From: Nitrospiraceae bacterium
GTDB taxonomy: Bacteria; Nitrospirota; Nitrospiria; Nitrospirales; Nitrospiraceae
Assembly (NCBI GenBank): GCA_005800255.1
Contig: SYGW01000012.1
Location: 1-11,947 of the forward strand
Length of the DNA stretch: 11,947 bases
Direction of reading: 5' to 3'
Of this stretch, positions 1 through 6,045 are shown piece by piece; position 1 is the stretch's first letter, and the number at the start of each line of letters is the position of its first letter. The notes under the pieces were generated by a model. It had not been told where the DNA came from. It worked only from the letters and a program-made list of their open reading frames with translations, and ran no database searches. Both the position numbers and the translations under genes were made by a program.

Positions 1-1
1 C

Positions 2-1249
2 GCCCAGCAGTTGATTCCCGGAGGGGTGAATAGTCCAGTGCGGGCCTTCCGCTCCGTCGGAGGCCAACCCCGGTTCATCAAACGAGCCAAAGGCGCCCGC
101 CTCTACGACGTCGACGGGAACAGCTACATCGACTATATCCTCTCATGGGGCCCGATGATTTTGGGCCATGCAGCCCCGGCCATCATCAACACCATAAAGA
201 AGGCCGCCGCAAACGGCACGAGCTACGGCGCGCCGACCGAGATGGAAGTCACGCTCGCCCGCATGATCAACCAGGCCTTCCCCTCGATGGAAAAGGTCCG
301 GCTGGTCAGTTCCGGCACCGAAGCGGTCATGAGCACGATTCGCGTAGCCCGCGGCTTTACGAAGCGCGACAACATTCTCAAATTCGACGGGTGCTACCAC
401 GGCCACAGCGATTACTTACTGGCAAAGGCCGGCTCCGGCCTGGCCACCCTGGGGATCCCCGATTCGCTCGGAGTCCCGGCGGACTTTGCCAAACATACCT
501 TAACCGTCCCCTACAACGACATCCGGGCGGTCCAGCAGATCATCAAAGAACAGCGAAACACGCTGGCCTGCATCATTATCGAGCCGATCGCAGGAAACAT
601 GGGTGTCGTGCCACCGGCGCAGGACTTTCTCCGGACACTCCGGAGACTCACGGCGGAAAACGACATCCTCCTGATTTTCGACGAAGTGATCTCCGGCTTC
701 CGCGTCACCTACGGCGGAGCCCAAACGCTCTACGGCATTACGCCGGACCTGACGGTGCTGGGGAAAATCATCGGCGGAGGCTTGCCGGTTGGCGCCTACG
801 GGGGACGGAAAGAGATCATGGACCTGATCGCGCCCTCCGGGCCGGTCTACCAGGCGGGAACCCTGTCGGGCAATCCGCTAGCCGTTTCCGCCGGCATTGA
901 AACGCTCAAGCAGCTCAAGGTCCGCGGGGTCTATAAGAAGCTCGAAGAAAAATCTGCGGCCCTGGCCGAAGGGATCGGTCAGGCGGCCAAGAAGGCCGGC
1001 ATCCCGCTCACGCAAACCAGAGTCGGCTCAATGCTGGGCGCCTTCTTTACATCCGGCGCCGTGGTAGATTGGAATACCGCGAAACTCTCGGACACGAAAC
1101 GCTACGGGCAGTTCTTCCACAAGATGCTGGAACAGGGCATCTACCTGGCCCCCTCTCAATTCGAAGCAGCCTTCCTCTCGACCGCTCACTCAACGAACGA
1201 CATCGAAAAAACGATCAAAGCCGCGCATGCCGCATTCAAGAGCCTCTAA
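2..1249 (+). CDS. hemL: Glutamate-1-semialdehyde 2,1-aminomutase, 5' end missing
   Basis: PLP enzyme that converts glutamate-1-semialdehyde to 5-aminolevulinate in the C5 branch of tetrapyrrole (heme, siroheme) synthesis in the cytoplasm. The reading frame is open from base 2 and begins AQQLIPGGVNSPVRAF, the conserved N-terminal signature, so only about 15 residues lie outside the window. Visible family marks are SSGTEAVMSTIR (PLP phosphate binding), the YHGHSD gating-loop region, FDEVISGFR (PLP-ring aspartate), and GKIIGGGLPVGAYGG with the Schiff-base lysine encoded at 764-766. AGTLSGNPLAVSAG follows. The length matches the usual ~427 aa. It ends in TAA at 1247-1249. No partner heme gene is in view. 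The identification is very secure; class III aminotransferases are the only alternative, and the PGGVNSPVRAF motif argues against them. Confidence 0.97.
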   Translation, partial: AQQLIPGGVNSPVRAFRSVGGQPRFIKRAKGARLYDVDGNSYIDYILSWGPMILGHAAPAIINTIKKAAANGTSYGAPTEMEVTLARMINQAFPSMEKVRLVSSGTEAVMSTIRVARGFTKRDNILKFDGCYHGHSDYLLAKAGSGLATLGIPDSLGVPADFAKHTLTVPYNDIRAVQQIIKEQRNTLACIIIEPIAGNMGVVPPAQDFLRTLRRLTAENDILLIFDEVISGFRVTYGGAQTLYGITPDLTVLGKIIGGGLPVGAYGGRKEIMDLIAPSGPVYQAGTLSGNPLAVSAGIETLKQLKVRGVYKKLEEKSAALAEGIGQAAKKAGIPLTQTRVGSMLGAFFTSGAVVDWNTAKLSDTKRYGQFFHKMLEQGIYLAPSQFEAAFLSTAHSTNDIEKTIKAAHAAFKSL

Positions 1250-1330
1250 TCGCGTCGTCGTGGAGCGTCTCTCATATCTCGCGGGATACAACTTTTCATT
1301 GCTCAGATACAGCAAGGTCTCAGATAGCCT

Positions 1331-1365
1331 AAGGGCTCAACGTACATTAAATACGTTGAGCCCTT
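1331..1365. terminator. 14-bp perfect hairpin downstream of hemL
   Basis: AAGGGCTCAACGTA (1331-1344) is exactly complementary to TACGTTGAGCCCTT (1352-1365), with a 7-nt loop CATTAAA. It sits 80 nt after hemL stop. There is no T-run on the plus strand. On the minus strand the stem ends in CTTAGG, again without a U-tract, so intrinsic termination is plausible but not textbook. The right arm contains TACGTTGAG, which recurs at 1467-1475 inside the neighbouring repeat element, so the hairpin may instead be a short relative of that element. Confidence 0.5.
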
Positions 1366-1401
1366 GAGCGAAAGGTTCCCCTGCAAAACTCCAACCGGGA
1401 T

Positions 1402-1520
1402 GCTGTTCAAAGCGGCCGTTCAGCAAGGCCGCAGCCGATGAAAGCACCGGAGGCGTAGCCCCTGGCTACGTTGAGGCTGCGTTCGAGGCGAGAACGCAGC
1501 TGGTTGGCGTTTTCAACAGC
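1402..1520. repeat. 119-bp REP/MITE-like palindromic element
   Basis: The ends form an imperfect inverted repeat: GCTGTTCAAA (1402-1411) against TTTCAACAGC (1511-1520), 9 of 10 complementary. Inside are three hairpins in series. GCGGCC/GGCCGC lies at 1412-1417 and 1427-1432. CGTAGCC/GGCTACG lies at 1454-1460 and 1464-1470 with a CCT loop. GCTGCGTTC/GAACGCAGC lies at 1476-1484 and 1492-1500. It encodes nothing and ends 4 nt before the stop codon of the minus-strand gene at 1525. From memory, very similar sequences with AAGGCCGCAGCCG and TTTTTCAACAG blocks occur in many copies in Nitrospira genomes. The structure is seen directly; the dispersed nature is recollection. Confidence 0.75.
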
Positions 1521-1524
1521 TTCT

Positions 1525-1755
1525 TTATTCGTCGTCCTCATCCTCCATATCCAACACTTCCTGCCGCTTTTGCTCTTCCATCGCGTTATGCAGAAGCATG
1601 CGGATAAACATCGAGTAGAGCGAGCCCTTTTCCAGCGTCCCGCCAGGAGGAATGGCAATCTTACCTTCCTTAATCATGCGATCCATCCAGATCTTTTGAT
1701 CCGGCGCAAGCAAAATCGGCACCTCGATCAGCCCCACACGTCCCATCATATCCAT
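1525..1755 (-). CDS. Small acidic hypothetical protein (76 aa)
   Basis: Function not recognised. The protein starts MDMMGRVGLIEVPILLAPDQ, continues with a helical centre (IWMDRMIKEGKI, then LYSMFIRMLLHNAMEEQKRQ) and ends in an acidic tail, DMEDEDDE. It has no signal peptide or membrane segment. The purine-rich run GAGGGGGG, about 8 nt upstream of the ATG at 1753-1755, can serve as ribosome binding site; the next in-frame ATGs are at codons 3 and 4. The stop lies 4 nt from the edge of the repeat element, so the repeat sits directly in its 3' flank. Amino-acid composition and a fitting ribosome site favour a real gene over the overlapping frames at 1407-1839. Confidence 0.65.
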   Translation of the reverse strand: MDMMGRVGLIEVPILLAPDQKIWMDRMIKEGKIAIPPGGTLEKGSLYSMFIRMLLHNAMEEQKRQEVLDMEDEDDE

Positions 1756-1904
1756 AATACGGCCCCCCTCTATGAACTTCGCGTCTTGCCACCCGACATG
1801 CCGATCATTTCAGCATGCAAATTTCTTCATTATCAATAAATCTGGCACGAACCCTACCGCAACGCCCATTGCATGGGATACTTACGGCAAATATCCAGCA
1901 TCTT

Positions 1905-2018
1905 TTATGGCTTCTTCTTGTGCTTACCAGACGGGTTATCTGAAAACAGTAACCAACCAAGCACTATAAAGCCGATCGCGACGCCAGTGATGGCAAGCCA
2001 AGTTCCAAGCTTATCCAT
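1905..2018 (-). CDS. 37-aa single-pass membrane protein
   Basis: This short frame begins MDKLGTWLAITGVAIGFIVL, continues GWLLFSDNPSGKH and ends KKKP. Residues 5-25 are a clean hydrophobic helix, and the tail is lysine-rich. By the positive-inside rule the C-terminus should be cytoplasmic. The ribosome binding site is excellent: AAGGAG (plus-strand CTCCTT at 2026-2031), 7 nt before the ATG at 2016-2018. Size and topology resemble small inner-membrane accessory proteins, but no family is recognised. It lies alone between the 76-aa gene and the nuclease remnant. Confidence rests on the ribosome site combined with the membrane segment. Confidence 0.65.
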   Translation of the reverse strand: MDKLGTWLAITGVAIGFIVLGWLLFSDNPSGKHKKKP

Positions 2019-2185
2019 TTAATGACTCCTTGTGAACCTAAACTGTAGCGCAGCAACATTTCCTTATCGAAGCGCTTTGCCTTGCCCTTGCCATCCGTTG
2101 TCGTGAGCCTGACAGCCCCTTTGACTACCAGCTGATGACTTTTCCATTCTCAAATCACGTACGAACAAATTGTGAGCCTTTTCAT
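1964..2185 (-). pseudogene. Possible decayed small gene or 11-codon ORF
   Basis: An ATG at 2183-2185 has a strong upstream GGGAGG (7-nt spacing) and opens a frame reading MKRLTICSYVI before TGA at 2150-2152. The same frame then stays open for 61 more codons (KSHQLVVKGAVRLTTTDGK and onward) to TAG at 1964. The strong ribosome site before so short a frame, with a coding-like stretch beyond one stop, could mean a nonsense-mutated gene. The downstream part overlaps the 37-aa membrane protein in another frame. No family is recognised, and chance is a real possibility. Confidence 0.2.
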
Positions 2186-2225
2186 GCTGGCACCTCCCGC
2201 GCTCGGCTGTAAGATGCATAGATTG

Positions 2226-2733
2226 CTATTTCTGTTTACGCCACTGCCAGGGAGGCGTGGGCGTCGGATCTGCCCAGAGTCCACGTTTCTGCGTGCGCGC
2301 ATCCATCTCCAGTGTCTGGAGGGTCGTATTGTAGGGTGAGTGGTGTTGATACCACCAGCAGGCACCCTCGCGCACCAACTCGTGAGCGAGGATCCGCTGG
2401 TCCGGCAGCACAATTTCTCCCAATAGACGATGGTACCGATCGCGCCCAAAATTCGTAACGGTCACTGTCTGGTTCAGTGCTAGTTGTGTGGTCGCACGGG
2501 TTGCCTGCGTGCCAAATGGTTGATCTGTTTCGGGACAGTCACCCTACCAGCCGAATTGTTTCCTTCGTCCCTTGTGCCAGCACGGTGATGGAGTCGCCGT
2601 CATGAACGCCGACCACGTCGCCCATAAACATCGGCGGCGTATTCGATGGAGCGGGAATGGGCGCGACATCGGTCCCGCATCCACTCATCACCACGACCAA
2701 CCAGGCGCCCAGGCACACCGCGCAGGTCCTCAT
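2226..2733 (-). pseudogene. Staphylococcal-nuclease-like lipoprotein, frameshifted
   Basis: The N-terminal part (2539-2733, 64 aa) has a lipoprotein-type signal (hydrophobic core LGAWLVVVMSGC, candidate lipobox cysteine 19) and enters an SNase fold with GDVVGVHDGDSITV and ETIRLVG. It then hits TGA at 2539-2541. The next frame resumes at once with DCPETDQPFGTQATRATTQL, then GRDRYHRLLGEI, and ends PPWQWRKQK at 2226. Restoring about 2 nt near 2541 gives RLVG-V-DCPET, the usual SNase continuation. The residues expected for catalysis lie on both sides of the break: the arginine of IRLVG, the glutamate of CPET and the arginine of DRYHR. The restored product would be ~169 aa, a secreted, membrane-anchored Ca-dependent nuclease. 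Its ATG overlaps the stop of the upstream Sel1 gene (ATGA). A recent inactivating deletion or a sequencing error is likely; there is no obvious slippery site. Confidence 0.8.
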
Positions 2734-3392
2734 TCTCTCACGCTTGTCCCTGCCCCACGACCTCTCCTCCCTGCCGCCTGATTACTTGTTATTCTTTTTA
2801 ATTCTGCGTAGGCGGCGCATCCTTCTTCGAGTTTCAAGTCGCACGCCTTAGCAAGATACATTAATGCATCCGTGTCACTTTGACTCATGCCCTGACCGTG
2901 CTTATACATCACGCCAAGATTGTTACACCCTGTTGCCTCCCCCCCATCGCATGCTTGACGGTAGAGGTCCACCGCTTGAAGGTCGTCTTGTCTCACCCCT
3001 CGACTGGTATCATACATCCAACCAAGGTGACTACACCCCCAGGCATCCCCCCCAGCACACGCTTGACGATAGAGATGTGCCGCTTGAGAAAAGTCCTGTT
3101 TCACGCCCTCACCGTTGGCATACAGCCCACCAAGGAAGCTACAGCTTTTCGCAAACCCTCCCTGACATGCTTGACGGTAGTAACTCACTGCTTGGAAATA
3201 GTCCTGCTTCACATCCGTACCTGTTTGATACGCACAACCAAGGACACCACAAGTTTTCGCATTGCCCGTATCGCACGCTACTTTCCATTGCGCGATAAGT
3301 TCGATAACAGAAGACGATTCCGCCCGCGCAATATCTGCGGCAATGATTCGGCCAATCAGCAACAGTGCCAGAAGAAAATACCGAGGTGCCAT
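2730..3392 (-). CDS. Secreted cysteine-rich Sel1-repeat protein (220 aa)
   Basis: The start is taken at 3390-3392 (MAPRYFLLALLLIGR), with GTGGAG 8 nt upstream; a longer frame to 3500 only adds an unlikely leader. Residues 1-24 form a Sec signal peptide, with likely cleavage after ARA. About four tandem ~36-residue Sel1-like repeats follow, each close to C-x3-LG-x2-Y-x-G-x2-V-x-QD-x3-A-x3-YRQAC-x-GG. Paired cysteines recur in every repeat, as in the Helicobacter cysteine-rich (Hcp) proteins, where disulfides staple the helical hairpins. This suggests a periplasmic or secreted protein that binds partner proteins. The C-terminus is basic (GRRGRGAG). The stop overlaps the nuclease ATG in ATGA, so the two genes form a coupled pair. 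The exact role is unknown. Confidence 0.88.
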   Translation of the reverse strand: MAPRYFLLALLLIGRIIAADIARAESSSVIELIAQWKVACDTGNAKTCGVLGCAYQTGTDVKQDYFQAVSYYRQACQGGFAKSCSFLGGLYANGEGVKQDFSQAAHLYRQACAGGDAWGCSHLGWMYDTSRGVRQDDLQAVDLYRQACDGGEATGCNNLGVMYKHGQGMSQSDTDALMYLAKACDLKLEEGCAAYAELKRITSNQAAGRRGRGAGTSVRE

Positions 3393-3528
3393 AGACGAAT
3401 CTCCACGAGCAAAGAAGGAGCCGGACGAATAAGGTAAGTATGAACCTTTCGAAAAAGAAATGCCAAGCGGTTGACAGGAAGTTCCGCAATGTAGACGCAA
3501 AAATCCCCAAACGTATAGGCACTCCCTG

Positions 3529-3550
3529 CCTTCATTACTGAAGGTTTTTT
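3529..3550 (+). terminator. Intrinsic terminator with no obvious upstream gene
   Basis: CCTTCA (3529-3534), loop TTAC, TGAAGG (3539-3544), then six Ts (3545-3550): a short but classical Rho-independent terminator reading rightward. No plus-strand gene ends upstream of it; the closest sequence is the 5' side of the minus-strand Sel1 gene. It may be a leftover of a lost gene, the end of a small RNA, or transcriptional insulation. Confidence 0.5.
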
Positions 3551-3579
3551 AGGGCGAACATGGATACATAGGAGAGGGT

Positions 3580-3861
3580 ATGGCAAGGCGAAATCTACCT
3601 CGCGGGGCGATACGCTACGACAAAAATTATAACGCACTCATGACATGCTTTTATAACTGGTTGAAAATATGTCGTGGGGGGAGCGATCAATTGCGATATG
3701 GGAATTGGCCTTATTACTTTCGTCATTCGTGAGTAGCGATCAAACCTTTATCAGGTGACTCTCCGTATGACAATGCACGCTTGGCGAATAACTCTTTGCG
3801 AATGATTGAATCGCATTATGAGCATGTAACCAATGAACTCCTTGCGCAAGGAATTTTATAA
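3580..3861 (+). pseudogene. Relic of a tyrosine recombinase (phage-type integrase) C-terminus
   Basis: One plus-strand frame reads from ATG 3580 (MARRNLPRGAIRYDKNY), through FYNWLK and GNWPYYFRHS, meets TGA at 3730-3732, and continues with VAIKPLSG, ARLANNSLRMIESHYEHV and TNELLAQGIL to TAA at 3859-3861. This is the tail of an integrase of the type that ends in an RHT box followed by MIExHYxH. The RH of FRHS matches the catalytic box, and the Y of MIESHY is the expected nucleophile. The distance between the two motifs matches family members without gaps. The N-terminal arm-binding and most of the catalytic domain are absent, and the internal stop makes it nonfunctional. Bases 3622-3670 are repeated at 4618-4666. 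It marks an old mobile-element integration in this stretch. Confidence 0.7.
3622..3670 (+). repeat. 49-bp repeat, copy A (inside the integrase relic)
   Basis: Aligns without gaps to 4618-4666 with 40 of 49 identical bases. In the relic frame this copy encodes KNYNALMTCFYNWLKI. The reverse strand of its left end holds TATAAT, so a promoter role cannot be excluded. Confidence 0.65.
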
Positions 3862-3966
3862 AAATGTACGATTCAATCCGGCTGGAACCGCAACCGTGAC
3901 AAAGGTCAAAAAAAGAGAACCGAAATGACCAACGAAAGAATCGCGACTTACGTACGCTGCTTGATA

Positions 3967-4479
3967 TCACCGCTTTAGACTAAGCACCTTTCTAGCACTT
4001 TTGGCATCGCTTACGGGCAAGCGGGATGGATTCAATAACCCGATCTGGACGAGGACCCCTGCCTGGTCCCAATAAATGTGTTCGTAGGCAATCTTGCTGT
4101 TCTTGACCCCGACAATCACCACGACGGCCATTTCAACAGACTTGCCTGTGGGCGGAACTCCTGGAAGTAGCCAGTCGAGCACCATAGTGTGCGTAAACGT
4201 AATGACCAATTCTTCAACAATTTGACTGGTTCCGACGGTCAGGGAAACACGCGTCATGGTCACATCCGGAGGGAAGAATTTCCCGACCAGATGATTCTTG
4301 TAAAAATTCCGGACCCCCGCATATCCATCCCCGCCCATCATACTTGGAATATTCAGCAGGTGCGGAGTGTCAGACATAGTAGCCATAGTGGTGTCAAGGT
4401 CCCCGTCCAGTTCAGCCTTCACGTGACGCTGGAACAGGTCAACCATAGCCTGTTGAGTCGGAGATAATAACTCGTTCAT
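3967..4479 (-). CDS. NTF2-like / SnoaL-like family protein (170 aa)
   Basis: A small alpha+beta-barrel protein of the NTF2/SnoaL superfamily, whose members include ester cyclases, isomerases and simple ligand-binding proteins; the substrate here is unknown. The N-terminal helix LLSPTQQAMVDLFQRHVKAE is followed by the D-G-D-L-D-TTMATM segment, strands with HTMVLDWLLPGVPPTGK, and a C-terminal EHIYWDQAGVLVQIGLL motif common in uncharacterised SnoaL-like proteins. The start is set at 4477-4479 because AAAGGA lies 8 nt upstream; an ATG three codons earlier would overlap that ribosome site. There is no signal peptide, so it is cytoplasmic. It is flanked by the two 49-bp repeats and is not obviously in an operon. 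Confidence 0.85.
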   Translation of the reverse strand: MNELLSPTQQAMVDLFQRHVKAELDGDLDTTMATMSDTPHLLNIPSMMGGDGYAGVRNFYKNHLVGKFFPPDVTMTRVSLTVGTSQIVEELVITFTHTMVLDWLLPGVPPTGKSVEMAVVVIVGVKNSKIAYEHIYWDQAGVLVQIGLLNPSRLPVSDAKSARKVLSLKR

Positions 4480-4617
4480 AAAGAGCATCCTTTCTTTTCG
4501 TGTAGTATCCGCAACTATCTAACAAGCCCCAACATCATATCAAATTGAGATTAGTGGAGACGAAAGATAGATAACCTGACAAGGGAACTCAACGAATACG
4601 TGCGACTCTGTTAGGCG

Positions 4618-4666
4618 AAAATTTATGACGCACTTGTGACACACTTTTATAAGTCATTGAAAATAT
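4618..4666 (+). repeat. 49-bp repeat, copy B
   Basis: Second copy of the element at 3622-3670 (82% identity, no gaps), 996 bp away in the same orientation. In the matching frame it reads KIYDALVTHFYKSLKI before diverging, so it may be another integrase scrap. It also shows an 11-nt tandem pattern, TGACGCACTTG followed by TGACACACTT. It lies ~140 nt upstream of the SnoaL-like start and just downstream of the CARF gene. Confidence 0.6.
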
Positions 4667-4703
4667 ATATTTTAGAATTTCCGTAGTAGGTTCCGACTTT
4701 CAT

Positions 4704-5960
4704 CTATGGAGCCAATCTTGGAAATTTCGGGAGCGCCGCCTCATGCACCCCCGAAATCCTGACGACAACATCGTACAGCTGCTGCACCCGCTCGGCTTTG
4801 ACCGGCTCGAAACCGTGGCCGAGGATGGCCTGGTTGGCTGCGTCGAGCAGCGGCTTCATGGTCGGCCACTCGCGAAGAAAGGCTTGGCCCATCTGATCGC
4901 CTAACCCGGCCAGCGCGCGAAACTGTGCCTGCATAGGCAACTTATACTTGCCGTCGAGGTCTTCCACCCAACAGGATCGACAGGTTTCTTGCAGCGCCCG
5001 CGGCAATTGCTCCGGCTGCACATCCCAGGTTTTGATTTTGTATTGTTTGAATAGTTGCCGTTGGGCGAAAGCTTCGAGCGCACGGAGTAACGAAACCATG
5101 GCGACCTCCGAATCGTGCGTGCCATGCAGTCGCCGTCCAGCATAGGCCAGCAGATCCAGCGCCTGCAAATCTTTGACAGGAGCAGGATCGAGGACGAACC
5201 TTTCTAAAAATCCCGCGTTCGCTTTGATCAACGGCAGAACCGCCTTCAGTCCTTGCGGCCCACCCCAGACCAACGCCATGTCGAACGCCTTCACGGCATT
5301 CTTCAATTTCTCCCAAGCCTGGCGATAGTGAAATCGCTCCCACAGATCGTACCCATCGGCTAAATCGGCAAAGGCCCGATAGAGGGGCTTCTGCCCGCCG
5401 CTCACCCTAGCCTCGACCTCGCGGAACAGCTTCGCCGCTGCGGCAAACAGGCCCCGATTGAACAGGTCGCAGCCCTCGCGGCGCGACACGGAGGCCGCTT
5501 CGTCCCAGGGATTCCCCTGCGTCCAGAAGACCGGCTTCCCGGCGATATCGATTCGCTCATCGTCCTGCCCCTCTCGCGCCGGCACGAGCGAGACGATCCG
5601 CGAACTATGCGACAGGGTCGCCAAGGTCAGAGCGCCGGCCATGGCAGGAGTGGCCCCGGTCACATCGACGACGAGCTCGCCAGGCTGCACATCCCAGGCC
5701 TGCAACATCTCCGGAAGCGCCTGCGCGAGCGCCCGGTAACAGCCGACGAATTCGCCGGTCTCCTCCAGCACGATCCAATCCCATCGCCTGGGCATCGGCG
5801 CGATCTTCGGCTGGACGCCAGATTCTACGAGCGCTTTCGCCCCAGCCGGCAACACAAAACAAAGCGAATCGGGCTGCAGACGATTAATGGAATAGATCGC
5901 CGCCGCCGCATCGTCGGTCAACGCAATCACGAGAGCTTTGACTGGTTGGTCTTGGACCAT
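4704..5960 (-). CDS. CARF-domain protein, Cas02710/TIGR02710 type (418 aa)
   Basis: The N-terminal ~140 residues form a Rossmann-like CARF sensor: VKALVIALTDDAAAAI for the first strand and loop, FVLP, then VVDVTGATPAMAGA (97-110). The last matches the DxTGGTKxM ligand loop of Csm6/Csx1/Cas02710 proteins, with ATP in place of GTK. The remainder is helical. RALEAFAQRQL (293-303) matches the family's RxLE..AQ..L signature, and ANQAILGHGFEPV (375-387) aligns with the RN-x4-H HEPN-type motif but has Ala where Arg is expected. In type III CRISPR systems CARF proteins sense cyclic oligoadenylate and switch on an effector. Here there is no cas gene or repeat array in the window, so the ligand source is unknown. 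The gene is single, divergent from gmhA, without a Shine-Dalgarno site. The CARF call is firm; the HEPN reading is inference. Confidence 0.85.
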   Translation of the reverse strand: MVQDQPVKALVIALTDDAAAAIYSINRLQPDSLCFVLPAGAKALVESGVQPKIAPMPRRWDWIVLEETGEFVGCYRALAQALPEMLQAWDVQPGELVVDVTGATPAMAGALTLATLSHSSRIVSLVPAREGQDDERIDIAGKPVFWTQGNPWDEAASVSRREGCDLFNRGLFAAAAKLFREVEARVSGGQKPLYRAFADLADGYDLWERFHYRQAWEKLKNAVKAFDMALVWGGPQGLKAVLPLIKANAGFLERFVLDPAPVKDLQALDLLAYAGRRLHGTHDSEVAMVSLLRALEAFAQRQLFKQYKIKTWDVQPEQLPRALQETCRSCWVEDLDGKYKLPMQAQFRALAGLGDQMGQAFLREWPTMKPLLDAANQAILGHGFEPVKAERVQQLYDVVVRISGVHEAALPKFPRLAP

Positions 5961-5969
5961 TTCGCGCGG

Positions 5970-5978
5970 ACTATATCA
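5970..5978 (-). promoter_or_regulatory. Extended -10 element for the CARF gene
   Basis: The minus strand reads TGATATAGT, an extended -10 (TGn-TATAnT), ending 9 nt before the ATG of the CARF gene. No good -35 is present 17 nt upstream, consistent with an extended -10 promoter. The transcript would start within a few bases of the ATG, fitting the absence of a ribosome binding site. Confidence 0.45.
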
Positions 5979-6010
5979 TAGGGCGGCGTCAAATCCTCCG
6001 GCGGCCAGGT

Positions 6011-6039
6011 TTGACAGGTGGAGGCCGGTTGCCTAGAAT
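6011..6039 (+). promoter_or_regulatory. Sigma-70 promoter of gmhA, predicted leaderless
   Basis: TTGACA (6011-6016, perfect -35), a 17-bp spacer, and TAGAAT (6034-6039, 5 of 6). The -10 is followed by 6 nt and then the gmhA ATG at 6046, so the predicted start of transcription coincides with the start codon. There is no Shine-Dalgarno sequence, which supports a leaderless mRNA. The same geometry occurs before rfaE2. Confidence 0.75.
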
Positions 6040-6045
6040 CGCCCT

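Larger units (their letters stand above)
3393..3966. other. Long AT-richer intergenic stretch
   Basis: This gap between the Sel1 gene and the SnoaL-like gene holds the orphan terminator, the integrase relic and one copy of the 49-bp repeat. Bases 3862-3966 contain nothing I can assign. The minus-strand 76-codon frame at 3740-3970 lacks family features and overlaps the relic, so it is treated as noise. A promoter for the Sel1 gene should lie on the minus strand just above 3392, but no convincing -35/-10 pair is seen. Confidence 0.6.

Noticed and set aside
2864..3437. Repetitive plus-strand frames with regularly spaced similar blocks, which could be mistaken for a repeat gene or CRISPR-like array
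   Set aside because: They are the antisense of the Sel1 repeats; the periodicity is ~108 bp and diverged, follows codons of the minus-strand gene, and has no unique spacers.
3356..3637. 93-codon minus-strand frame overlapping the Sel1 start
   Set aside because: It overlaps the signal-peptide region of the Sel1 gene in another frame and the integrase relic; no recognisable domain or start signal.
3740..3970. 76-codon minus-strand frame
   Set aside because: Odd composition, no ribosome site or family features, and it overlaps the plus-strand integrase relic.
4704..6045. CRISPR array or cas genes next to the CARF protein
   Set aside because: No short direct repeats with spacers and no second cas-like frame are visible anywhere in the window.
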